Below, one piece after another: positions 19,452 to 27,724 of a DNA stretch of 64,000 bases. The stretch spans positions 103,739 through 167,738 of the forward strand of contig CAWFYS010000007.1 in the NCBI GenBank assembly GCA_963820075.1. The letters are read 5' to 3'. The translations under genes were made by a program, and so were the position numbers. The notes beneath the pieces are model-generated. The model was given only the letters and a program-made list of their open reading frames with translations. It was not told where the DNA came from and searched no databases. This stretch comes from Kumtagia sp963820075 (GTDB lineage: Bacteria > Pseudomonadota > Alphaproteobacteria > Rhizobiales > Rhizobiaceae). Within the stretch, counting starts at the first letter, position 1; each line of letters opens with the position of its first letter.

Positions 19452-20987
19452 ATGCCAGACAACAGGATATTGCGGCAGCTACGCATCCTCCCACCCATGG
19501 CGATCGCGCGGTTCGGATCGTCGCCTGTGCCAATGGACAATTACGAGCTGGAGTTGCCGCGCGACGCGGCGGGCGCGGAGACGACGGACTACCGCGTCAT
19601 CGTGCCCGCCGAGACGCTGTCGATCGACGATGAGACGGGCGCGGTCGTCGCGGCGGCGACGCCGGCACAGGTGCGCTTCCGCGACGAACAGGGACGCATC
19701 AGGCCGGTTTCGCCTTTTCTCGAAGTCTGGGCCGAATTCGAGGGCAGTGACGAACTCGTGCCCTTGACCGTTCAGCACCTGGGAGAACTCGGCGGCTCGG
19801 TGGCCTCCCTGTCGTGGCGCGTCAAGGCGGCGAACTTGAAAGTGTTCCGACGGACCGGCGTCGAGGGCGACAAGGTGGAGGCGGACAGCGGAGCGTTCTC
19901 CGACCACGCGCGCCATGTCCTGATCGGCCGCTCGCCGAATTTCAAGCCGGGCAAGGCGATTTCATTCGGCGATGTCCGCTTCATCAAGCCGACCGAGGCG
20001 TTTCCTGAAATCCGTCTGCGATTCACGCCCGGCAAGGGCTTCGTGTTCGGGCCGCTCGCCGGCGATCCTCGAACGACGGACGACGTCTATTCCGGCGCGA
20101 CGTCGACGACGCCCGCCCCGCGGGAATCGGGTCGCTGGGACCGCTACTTTATCGGCGAAGCCGGCATGCCGATCGTGACGGCGCCAGCCGATATCTTCCA
20201 GGGAGAGACCATCGGCATAAACGAGAGTTCCAAGCTCAGCCACGGCTATCTCGACGATTCGTGCGACGGCATCGCGGAAGTGACGCTGACGCTCGGAGCC
20301 CAGTCCTTCAGCGCCTATGCGCGCTTCGCATCCGCCGTTCCGGATTTCGCGCCTGACAGCCTGCCGGTGCGCTCCATCGCCGACGATATCGAGCAGATGG
20401 CTCTGGGACCCGACGTGCCGGCGCCGGCCGAAGCCGGCGAGCGCGCGGCTTTGCTGGCGGACGTGCGCGATATCCTCCGTCGCGGCCTGGACACGATGCG
20501 GCAGATCAACACGGCCGTCCATAATGGCGATCTGCCGACCGCTGACGTCGAGACGTTCTTCAACAATATGCCTGGCCAGCAGGCGGGTTCATACAACAGG
20601 CGCTTCGAGCCGATCTTCCGGCCGCCGCGGCAGGCCAGCTACAGCTTCGCGCTCGGTTCCCACAAAAGGGTACTCGACCGGGCGCTGGGCAGCGCCGACC
20701 TGGACGATGCGTTTCGCGGCGGCATGGCGATCGTACGGCTGCCGGAACAGGTCGCCGACCTCACCGATGCGGGACGCAGGCTGATGCCTGCCATGATGCG
20801 CGGCAACGAAGGCGTCGAACTCGTGCTGACCCGGCGCATGATCGCCAAGCTCGGGCGGGCCGATTCCAACGCGCCTCCGACCGTGATGGCGGCGGCAACG
20901 GCGGCGCCGGCCGCGCGGCAGGCGATCGACTTCGCGAACGCTACGCGCCCGATCGTGCGCCGTGTCCGCGGCAACGATGAAACCTGA
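19452..20987 (+). CDS. LodA/GoxA-like protein, N-terminal half as a separate polypeptide
   Basis: 511 residues, no signal peptide. Features in LodA order: LRILPPMAIARFGSS (10-24; LodA-type IHPxIGIARVGNS), FRDEQGRIRPVSPF (76-89; KDxxGRIKRQAxRF), SLSWRVKAANLK (119-130; IxWxVHLANKK), GYLDDSCDGIAEVTL (265-279; WYDDxSDGPVxAxV) and AVPDFAPDS (295-303; APPDFAPG). LodA-type oxidases are single chains of about 700 residues that deaminate amino acids with a Cys-Trp quinone. Here the chain stops before the cofactor region, which the next gene encodes. Assigned by motif order only; overall identity looks low. Confidence 0.65.
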   Translation: MPDNRILRQLRILPPMAIARFGSSPVPMDNYELELPRDAAGAETTDYRVIVPAETLSIDDETGAVVAAATPAQVRFRDEQGRIRPVSPFLEVWAEFEGSDELVPLTVQHLGELGGSVASLSWRVKAANLKVFRRTGVEGDKVEADSGAFSDHARHVLIGRSPNFKPGKAISFGDVRFIKPTEAFPEIRLRFTPGKGFVFGPLAGDPRTTDDVYSGATSTTPAPRESGRWDRYFIGEAGMPIVTAPADIFQGETIGINESSKLSHGYLDDSCDGIAEVTLTLGAQSFSAYARFASAVPDFAPDSLPVRSIADDIEQMALGPDVPAPAEAGERAALLADVRDILRRGLDTMRQINTAVHNGDLPTADVETFFNNMPGQQAGSYNRRFEPIFRPPRQASYSFALGSHKRVLDRALGSADLDDAFRGGMAIVRLPEQVADLTDAGRRLMPAMMRGNEGVELVLTRRMIAKLGRADSNAPPTVMAAATAAPAARQAIDFANATRPIVRRVRGNDET

Positions 20988-21004
20988 CACGGGGGGAGGC
21001 ACGG

Positions 21005-21838
21005 ATGCCGACGATCAAAGCCAGGAATGTGACGGCGCAGATGCAGTTCCGCGGCCGGGGCAATCCTCCCGCCGCGCATCCGCAGGATGCCGTCGGCAAT
21101 TTCTTTCCCGGTCTGGAGTTCAACTTCCAGAACGTCTGGAAGCGTTTCTTCATTGGGCTCGAGGTGCTCGAGCACAACGCTCAGGTCATTGCCGTCGACG
21201 AGAACGAGGTTGCGGCGAGCGGCGGCGACATTGTTTCCCAGGACGCGGATGCCGTCCCGCTCAGTTCGGTGGCGGGTGGGATTTTCTTCGCGATCGACGG
21301 CCGGCAGGCATGGCGGCAGATGCAGGGCCCGCTGCGCGATCCGAACGCCGGCGCGCCCTTCATTCTGCTGGAATGGAGCAACATGCTGGCGGAAGTGCAC
21401 GCAGCCAAGGCCGGGACGGACGAGACGGTCGCGTGTTTGTTCCAACCCCCCGGTGAAGCAAGGGTGGTCGGGCCGTTCCGCCTGAAAGTCAGGCGGCTGC
21501 TCGAACCCGATACGGCCCTGATCAAGCGCGACACGAGCCTGCCCGGAGAGATCACCGAAAGCCTGTGCTCACCTTGGCAGACCGACTACATCGGCTGCGC
21601 ATGCTACTACTGGGCTTCCAACCGGCCCGACTATGTCAACATTACGGACCCGGAATCGGCGGATGTCAGCGGTCACAACTGGCTGAACGTCGAGCGGGTG
21701 AACCAGGCCGACGGGAAGCCGCTGTATACGCTCAGGGACCAGAATCTGCTGAAGCACGAGGATGTGATGCAGGACTGGGAGCGCAAATTCCAGTTCGTCA
21801 TCAAGGGCAAGGATGCTCCCGATGGATCGGCCTCCTGA
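21005..21838 (+). CDS. LodA/GoxA-like protein, C-terminal (cofactor) half
   Basis: 277 residues from ATG 21005 (GGGGGAGG upstream, 17 bases after the previous stop). It contains the C-terminal LodA signatures: GNFFPGLEF (31-39; compare GGxFFPGIE), LPGEITESLCSPWQTDYIGC (179-198; compare PGELTxxLxxPWQxDFxxC) and YYWASNRPDYV (201-211; compare WWPxxRPDxV). Trp191 or Trp203 would be the quinone precursor. Cys are at 144, 188, 198 and 200. The Cys that precedes FFPGIE in LodA appears replaced by Ala29. Probably pairs with the preceding protein to make one enzyme; activity untested. Confidence 0.65.
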   Translation: MPTIKARNVTAQMQFRGRGNPPAAHPQDAVGNFFPGLEFNFQNVWKRFFIGLEVLEHNAQVIAVDENEVAASGGDIVSQDADAVPLSSVAGGIFFAIDGRQAWRQMQGPLRDPNAGAPFILLEWSNMLAEVHAAKAGTDETVACLFQPPGEARVVGPFRLKVRRLLEPDTALIKRDTSLPGEITESLCSPWQTDYIGCACYYWASNRPDYVNITDPESADVSGHNWLNVERVNQADGKPLYTLRDQNLLKHEDVMQDWERKFQFVIKGKDAPDGSAS

Positions 21839-23198
21839 CATGGAGCGGGGCGCCGTGGCAGAGCCGGTCGCCGCGCGGCAGGCGCGCTGGTCGAAGGCTG
21901 GACTCGCCTTTTATGTCGAGGATCAGCCTCATCTGTTCCTCTCGGACGGTTCGCGTCTCTACGGCGTCGAAGAGGATTTGCTGCGCTCGTTCCTGGCCAA
22001 CGCGCACGATGACGGCGACGCTTTGCCCCAATGGCTCGCGGAACACGGGCTCGACGCCGAGCGGTTCATCGACGATAAGCCGATCGATCCGTTCCCCATG
22101 CGGGCAATATCGCTGGCGGTTGCGCAGAAATGCAATCTGGGCTGCACTTACTGCTACGCCCAGGAGGGCGAATTCGGCGGACGGCCGAAGAACATGCCGC
22201 TGGATGTCGCAAAAGCTTCGATCGACGCGCTGATCGGCGGCGTGATGCCGGGCGAGCGTGTCAACATAGCCTTTCTCGGCGGCGAGCCGCTGGTCAACCG
22301 CGACGTGCTGCGCGCGGCGACCGAGCATGCCGTGGCGGCGGCAGACGCCAAGGGCGTCAACGTCAACTTCTCGATCACCACCAACGGCACGCTGCTCCGC
22401 CCGGACGACGGCGCGTTTTTCGAGCGGCATGGCTTCGCGGTGACGATCAGCCTCGACGGCGTCGGCGCGACCCACGACGCGCTGCGATCCTACAAGGGCG
22501 GCCGCGGCAGTTTCTCCGAGATCATGCGGCGCGTCACGCCGCTGCTGGAGCGGCAGCACCGCATGCAGGTGTCGGCCAGGGTCACCGTCACGCCGCGCAA
22601 CCTCGACCTTGCGCGCACGCTTGAGGACTTCATCGGTCGCGGCTTCTTCAGCGTCGGCTTCTCGCCCATGCTGAGTTCGCCGGCACGGCGCGACGAGATG
22701 AATGCCCAGACCCTCGAAACGATGCTTCAGCAGATGATCGCCTGCGGCGGCGCGTTCGAGGCAGCCGTGACCGAAGGCCGGCGCTATCCTTTCCTCAACA
22801 TGGTCAATGCGATGCGGGAAATCCATCGCGGCACGCACCGGCCATATGGGTGCGGAGCCGGCGGCGGCTATCTCGGCGTCTCGGCCGAAGGTGCCTATTT
22901 CGCCTGCCACCGCTTCGTCGACGACAAAGCCGGCGCGATGGGCACGGTCGCCGACGGCCCGGACGAGATGCGCCGGCGCGCCTGGCTGGCCGATCGCCAC
23001 GTTCATCGCCAGAAGCCGTGCTCCGATTGTGGCGCACGCTATCTGTGCGGCGGCGGCTGCCATCACGAGGTGATCCATCGCGGCCGCCCTGCCTGCGATT
23101 TCATCCGCGGCTGGCTGGCCTACTGCCTGGCGGCCTATGTCCGGCTCAGCGCGCGGCGGCCGGAGTTTTTCGGTATCGTCGCAGCCAGACCAGCTTAA
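21813..23198 (+). CDS. Radical SAM/SPASM enzyme, QhpD-like maturase
   Basis: 461 residues from ATG 21813, overlapping the previous gene by 26 bases (AAGGGCAAGG just upstream), so coupled to the substrate gene. The SAM cluster motif is C107-x3-C111-x2-C114 (CNLGCTYC), with GGEPL at 156-160. The SPASM domain holds Cys 347, 365, 403, 406, 412, 416, 428 and 438 for two auxiliary clusters. QhpD, which forms thioether crosslinks in the quinohemoprotein amine dehydrogenase gamma subunit, has this architecture. Expected role: crosslinking Cys in the 277-residue partner. LodA systems are not known to me to need a radical SAM enzyme. Confidence 0.8.
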   Translation: MLPMDRPPDMERGAVAEPVAARQARWSKAGLAFYVEDQPHLFLSDGSRLYGVEEDLLRSFLANAHDDGDALPQWLAEHGLDAERFIDDKPIDPFPMRAISLAVAQKCNLGCTYCYAQEGEFGGRPKNMPLDVAKASIDALIGGVMPGERVNIAFLGGEPLVNRDVLRAATEHAVAAADAKGVNVNFSITTNGTLLRPDDGAFFERHGFAVTISLDGVGATHDALRSYKGGRGSFSEIMRRVTPLLERQHRMQVSARVTVTPRNLDLARTLEDFIGRGFFSVGFSPMLSSPARRDEMNAQTLETMLQQMIACGGAFEAAVTEGRRYPFLNMVNAMREIHRGTHRPYGCGAGGGYLGVSAEGAYFACHRFVDDKAGAMGTVADGPDEMRRRAWLADRHVHRQKPCSDCGARYLCGGGCHHEVIHRGRPACDFIRGWLAYCLAAYVRLSARRPEFFGIVAARPA

Positions 23199-23210
23199 GT
23201 CCCGCCGTCG

Positions 23211-24626
23211 ATGGCCGGGCGGCGGAACTTCGACTGCATCGTTCTCGGGGGCGGCATTAGCGGTGCGGTCGCCGCGCGCCGGCTGGCGGAGTTTGGTCTC
23301 CACGTCTGCCTGCTGCATCAGGATGAGGCGCGCGCGCAGCGCGCCGTGGAGTTTGTTGCCACGGGCGCCCTTGCCATTGTCGAGCGGCTGGGAATCGGCG
23401 ATTGCATCGCCAGCGCAAGACACGCGCGTCCGGTCGGCACAAGCATCCGCTGGGCCGGCGAGGTGACTGAGCTTGACGCCTCGGCGGCTTCGAGCCTCAT
23501 CGTCGACCGGGCAGCCCTCAGAACAGCGCTGCTCGACAAGGCAAGGCAATGCGGAGTCGAGGTCAGGCGCGGTTCCCCGGTACGCCAGCTCGAACGGCGG
23601 CGCGGCGGCTGGCTGGCCGAGACCGAACCGTCGGACGGGCCGGAGCGGATCGAGGCGCGGCTGGCGGTGTTCGCCGGCGGCCGGCATGGGCTGAGATGCG
23701 GCCGGCGCCAACGCATGTCGCCGGCCACGGTCGCCGTGACGGGCCGGTTCAGCCGGCCGGCGGCGTCGGCGAAAACCTGCGTCGAGGCGGCACTCGACGC
23801 ATGGTATTGGGCAGCACCGCTGGCCGAGGGGGGCATCCAGGTCACGGCCTTCGCCGCGCCGGACCATCCGATGCTGAGCGGAAAGTGCAGGCTGGAACAG
23901 GGGTTTCGCGGGCTTGTTGCCGCATCGCGGCTGCTGGGGCATCTGGCGGACGCTCCGCTCGCGAGGGCGCTCACGGCATGCGACGCTTCACGCACGATCG
24001 TCCAACCCTCGATCGGCAATGATTTTGTCGCGGTCGGAGACGCGGCCTTCACGATCGACCCGTTATCCTCGCAGGGGATGATCAAGGCGGTCGTCTCAGC
24101 CGAACAGGGCGCGGTGGCGGCCAATACCATTCTGCGGCACCCCGACAGAATCGGCGCGGCAAAGACCTTTCATCTGGAGCGTGCGCGCGAGGCCGTCGAT
24201 TGGGACCGGCAGGTATCGGGCCGGCACTACGCACGTCAGGCCGCCGTCACGGCCTCGCCTTTCTGGCTGGCGCGCGCCGAAAGCGGAGCGGAGGCGCGAC
24301 ACGTCCAGGCCGATCGTCCGATCGTCGCGGATCTCGCCCTGACGTTCGACCAGGCCGCCAGCGTCGGGCCTGCCTTTGTCATCCGCGACCAGACGATCGC
24401 GGAATGGCCGGCGCTGCATCATCCGCGCCTGGCGCGGCCGGTCGCCTTCGTCGGCAGCGCGCCGGTCCACGCGCTGCTTGCGGATATGCCGCGCACTTTG
24501 CCGGCGGCGCAACTTGTCGACCGCTGGTCCGCCGTCATCGGCCGGCAAGCGGCGCTGCGATTCGTCCTCCTGCTCTGGAACCACGCGGTGCTGGTGCCCG
24601 CGGAGGCCGGCACCCGGCCGGCATAG
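23211..24626 (+). CDS. FAD-dependent monooxygenase, LodB/QhpG-like
   Basis: 471 residues. The Rossmann motif VLGGGISGAVAARRLAEFG (11-29), an RRLAEFG helix and the second FAD motif VGDAAFTIDPLSSQGM (about residue 275) place it among halogenase/hydroxylase-type flavoproteins. LodB (for LodA) and QhpG (for quinohemoprotein amine dehydrogenase) are of this type and hydroxylate the precursor Trp on the way to the quinone. It follows the radical SAM gene by 12 bases, so it belongs to the same operon. It is cytoplasmic, with no signal peptide. Confidence 0.75.
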   Translation: MAGRRNFDCIVLGGGISGAVAARRLAEFGLHVCLLHQDEARAQRAVEFVATGALAIVERLGIGDCIASARHARPVGTSIRWAGEVTELDASAASSLIVDRAALRTALLDKARQCGVEVRRGSPVRQLERRRGGWLAETEPSDGPERIEARLAVFAGGRHGLRCGRRQRMSPATVAVTGRFSRPAASAKTCVEAALDAWYWAAPLAEGGIQVTAFAAPDHPMLSGKCRLEQGFRGLVAASRLLGHLADAPLARALTACDASRTIVQPSIGNDFVAVGDAAFTIDPLSSQGMIKAVVSAEQGAVAANTILRHPDRIGAAKTFHLERAREAVDWDRQVSGRHYARQAAVTASPFWLARAESGAEARHVQADRPIVADLALTFDQAASVGPAFVIRDQTIAEWPALHHPRLARPVAFVGSAPVHALLADMPRTLPAAQLVDRWSAVIGRQAALRFVLLLWNHAVLVPAEAGTRPA

Positions 24627-24862
24627 CAAGCCACGGGCCGGCAATTCCTGCATCGGCAAATGCGGGCAACGGTGGCATTTCCCACAGTCGGCCCGGCCAG
24701 GATCGTTCAAGAACGGTGGCGCCGCGAGATCGCGCGGCAGGCCGACGGAGGGCCGATAGCAATGCGACAGGCTTGTCCGCATTTCTCGCAAGCGATCCGA
24801 GGCGCCGCGTCTCTTCGCCACGCGCGGCGGCAAGGCATCGGATTGCCCTGCCCGGCCCGCGA
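24627..24862. other. Gap after the flavoprotein gene
   Basis: About 235 bases without a credible gene. Together with the propeller remnant that follows it separates the flavoprotein from the last gene of the cluster by 500 bases, so that gene may have its own promoter. Confidence 0.4.
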
Positions 24863-25060
24863 GCGACGGTTTTGGCCGACATCTCTTTTTCGGCTCTCCC
24901 GAAGGCGGGCGAGCCGTGGGCGGTGGGAATGTCGGCCGTCCCGGGCGCCCTCCTGAGCGGGAGGATGCGGTGCCCGGGACCTTCTTCGCCGTTGACGGCG
25001 GCGCGCGCTGGCGACGGCTCCGCGTCGACGATCCCTGCATTTTCAACAACGCGCGCCTTC
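24863..25060 (+). pseudogene. Remnant of a Ycf48-like propeller gene
   Basis: Two adjacent frames read ADISFSALPKAGEPWAVG and then NVGRPGRPPEREDAVPGTFF followed by AVDGGARW. The intact gene at 17116-18429 has LVDIYFDSPMRGWVVGG, DVDHPGRPPQRADVVPGIFF and TEDGGRTW in the same order. The similarity covers one blade and its insert loop only, with a frame change near 24927. It lies on the operon strand between the flavoprotein and the last gene, so a propeller gene was probably once part of this operon. Confidence 0.55.
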
Positions 25061-25124
25061 ATCGTTGGCATCACCGTCGACCATGCCTCGTCGGGCGTCG
25101 TCCCAAAAGCGAAAGGCCAGACCC

Positions 25125-25775
25125 ATGAGAATCGGCAAGATCTACGCTGTCGACGAAATCGAGACCACGCTGCTCAAGAGCAATCAGCCCTCCCTTCTGA
25201 TCGTTTGCCACGGACGCGTGACCAGCAGCGGCTGGAGCGATCCCGCATTGTCGCAGTATGTCTATGTCAGTCCGCCGGCCGACGGCATCCAGGAATTCGA
25301 CTTCATGGCCGGGCGGCCGCCGGCCGGCTCGATCGTGCTTGAAGTTCTCACGCCCGTCCGCGCCGAGGCGACACTCGAATCCATCGACCTCGCCAATTAC
25401 TGGGGACCAGGACTGCCGCTGCGCGGCGTGCGCGTGTTTGCGGTCTCCAACGCCAAAAGCGCCAGCTTCGACGCAACGTCCAAGATGCACAATCTCGGCA
25501 CTGGGCAGGGCGCGCCGCCGGCCGCGAGCAGGACCATGGAAGCGGGCGCCGCGCCCAGTTTCGAAACCGACATAAAGCCGCTCTTTCGCCAGAGGGACGT
25601 CAACGCGATGAAGGCAATCGCGGGGTGGCGGCTAGACGTCTACGAGGACGTCAAAGCCAACATTGAGGCGATCGGAGAGGCAATCCGCGCCGGAACGATG
25701 CCTTGCGATGGGCCGTGGCCGGCTTCCGATATCGCCCTCTTCGACCGATGGACCGACGGCGGGATGCAGGCTTGA
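25125..25775 (+). CDS. Conserved protein with C-terminal DIKPLFR...MPCDGPWP motif
   Basis: 216 residues from ATG 25125. The N-terminal 125 residues form a beta-rich domain (SLLIVCHGRVTSSGWSDPAL, EFDFMAGRPPAG). The C-terminal 70 residues carry FETDIKPLFRQRDVNAM, LDVYEDVKANIEAIGEAI, TMPCDGPWP and FDRWTDGG, a conserved heme-less cytochrome-like helical module I know from other hypothetical proteins. No signal peptide. Function unknown. Its position after the LodA-like genes suggests an accessory or electron-transfer-linked role, as an inference. Confidence 0.6.
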   Translation: MRIGKIYAVDEIETTLLKSNQPSLLIVCHGRVTSSGWSDPALSQYVYVSPPADGIQEFDFMAGRPPAGSIVLEVLTPVRAEATLESIDLANYWGPGLPLRGVRVFAVSNAKSASFDATSKMHNLGTGQGAPPAASRTMEAGAAPSFETDIKPLFRQRDVNAMKAIAGWRLDVYEDVKANIEAIGEAIRAGTMPCDGPWPASDIALFDRWTDGGMQA

Positions 25776-25816
25776 GCGGGCCGGTCCACGACATCGCTTG
25801 TGCCTGAAAATGCGGC

Positions 25817-26800
25817 TCACCCCCCGGACAACGAGGGTGCGCGGCCCGGAATGCCGGCAGCGAGCGACCGATAGCCGAAAGCCGCCACCATTTCGGTGAT
25901 GTCCTTGGCCGATTGTGCTCCGCCGTCGCGGGCCGCAACCAGATGTTCGCATCTCCGGACGACCGTATCCGTCCAAACCATCGGCTCTTGAGAGGCGTAG
26001 CGTCCGAGAGCCGCCGCGAACCGCAATGCCTCGGCTGCGTCATCGCGCTCCAGGCATGCGTCGATGGCGTCGCGATAGAACCAGAGATGGTTTGAGCCTA
26101 TGCAGCCGGCGGCCAGCAGCGCCTCGCCCTTCGCCAGTATTGCCTTTCGCCGCGCCGGATCCGGTTCGTTGAGGGCCGCTTCCCCAAGCACGCGCGCGCC
26201 GTTGTAGGACATACCGACTTCCTCGCTGATCGCCAGGGCAGCCTCGATGACGGCCCGTGCTTGCGCATGCTCCTGCGAAAGCCGATGGACCTTGGCGCGA
26301 TAGGTGAGATTGAGCGGTTCGAACCGTCTGGCGTTCAGCTCGCGCGCCAGGATCTGCGCCTGCTCCACATGGCGCAGAACCTCGTCGAACTGGCAGAGAT
26401 CGAAAAGGATGACGCCGATCCTGAACTCGAGGCCGCGCCTGCCGGAAGCCCGCGTGGCGGCAATGGCCGCCTGTACGCCCTCGGCGGCCGCCACCGCGCC
26501 CGCCACTGTCGAGAATTCGGCCAGGACGGCGTCGCCGGGGTGATATATGGCCGCCCCGCCGTGATGGGCGAAAGCACCTCTGAATAGTTCGAAGCTCATC
26601 TTGAGCGCGGCATGCGCGGCGAGCTCGTCCGCGCCCGTCACCGTGCAGTAACCCACTGCGTCGGCATAGAGGAGGACGGCAAGCTTCCTGCCAGGCAGAA
26701 TTTCGGCACCGGAATTGGCTCGAACGGCAATTCTTGTCGAAGGCGCTCTCGCTATCGACCTGAACGCGACAACGGCCGGCTGGCCCGCATTATGCAACAA
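25817..26800 (-). pseudogene. Class III cyclase domain fused to a TPR tail by internal deletion
   Basis: The N-terminal part is the first half of a class III nucleotide cyclase: RKLAVLLYADAVGYCTVTG (metal Asp in YAD) and YHPGDAVLAEF (second metal Asp). It breaks off at LEFRIGV, where the catalytic Asn/Arg half should follow. The sequence then jumps to the end of the TPR region of the same protein class (LFDLCQFDEVLRHVEQAQIL, GMSYNGARVLGEAAL, EPMVWTDTVVRRCEHL). The ATPase middle, hundreds of residues, is missing. A TTG near 26800 is the likely start; it overlaps the regulator gene stop. Probably not a working cyclase. Confidence 0.6.
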
Positions 26801-27491
26801 TGGTGTCGACGAGGTCCCTGCGGAACAGCTGTTCGTCGATGATGACGATTTGTCCACGTCCAAGCCGGACATAACCCTGCGCCTCCAGCCGGTTGAGCTC
26901 CTTGGTCACCGCCTCGCGATGCGAGCCGACACGCGCGGCGATCTCATAATGCGTAGGCGCGGGGCGGATGATCGCACTCGCTCCTTCGCGGCGACCGCCG
27001 GATGCCAGGCGCGCCAGTTCGAAATGCAACCGATTGTGTGCGCTGAGCGTGACCAGTTGCAGCAGCCGGTCCGACAACGTTCGAGACTTGGCCGTGAGCA
27101 GCCGCAGCATCTGCAGCGTCAGTCCGAAATTCTGCTTCATCAGGGTCAGCAAATCGGCCGAGCGCAGGCGCGCCACGACGGTATCCTCGATCGCGCAGAC
27201 ATCCGCGGCGCGCGGCAGGCCGTCGATCGCCGCGAACTCGCCGAAAAGCTCGCCGCTGGCGACTTCCAAGTAAATCAACTCACGCCCGTGGCGCGAATAG
27301 TTCTTAACCTGAACTCTCCCTTCAAGGATGAAAAGGACATCGTTGGCATCGTCCCTTGCCGACAGTATTTGCTTACCCTTGGCGAAATGGCAGATGGTGC
27401 ATTTCGATACAACCGCCTGCAACTCATTGTCGGTCAGCGGGCCGAACAATGCTACACGTCTGAATAGCGCTACACCTGCGACGAACTTCAC
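26790..27491 (-). CDS. CRP/FNR family transcription regulator
   Basis: 233 residues. The cNMP-binding domain has GKQILSARDDANDVLFILEG and the phosphate-binding cassette SGELFGEFAAIDGLPRAADV with the Glu and Arg typical of cAMP or cGMP binders. The C-terminal winged helix includes APTHYEIAARVGSHREAVTKEL as recognition helix. There is no N-terminal FNR Cys cluster. It overlaps the cyclase-derived gene by about 10 bases and is transcribed towards it, so the pair may once have formed a local nucleotide-response unit. It could control the neighbouring PQQ-associated or LodA-like genes; no operator was identified. Confidence 0.85.
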   Translation of the reverse strand: MKFVAGVALFRRVALFGPLTDNELQAVVSKCTICHFAKGKQILSARDDANDVLFILEGRVQVKNYSRHGRELIYLEVASGELFGEFAAIDGLPRAADVCAIEDTVVARLRSADLLTLMKQNFGLTLQMLRLLTAKSRTLSDRLLQLVTLSAHNRLHFELARLASGGRREGASAIIRPAPTHYEIAARVGSHREAVTKELNRLEAQGYVRLGRGQIVIIDEQLFRRDLVDTIVA

Positions 27492-27724
27492 GTTCCCCCA
27501 CGCGCAGATTTAAGAATTAATCATCTTCATACACATGGATTGCACTGTCAATCTCACTGCGGGCGGCGCAACGGCGAGGACATCATCCGTTGGATGGGTT
27601 CCTTTAGTTGTGCCTATGTCGGTGAATACAGCCAGCGGGGCGCCGCGAACGCACCGGCGCATCGCCCTGCCGTCAGCGGCCGGCGCTTCAAACCCCGGCC
27701 AATCCGCTGAAAGTCCCGCTTGGC

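Noticed and set aside
19342..19533. Minus-strand frame ending with a CENCH heme motif
   Set aside because: It overlaps the start of the LodA-like gene, has no signal peptide or distal ligand, and a single CxxCH occurs often by chance.
21801..23942. A 713-residue open frame on the minus strand
   Set aside because: Antisense to the radical SAM and flavoprotein genes, without ribosome binding site or domain.
24619..24720. Minus-strand CGKCH motif after the flavoprotein gene
   Set aside because: Short, without start or cytochrome context; most of the frame is antisense to the flavoprotein.
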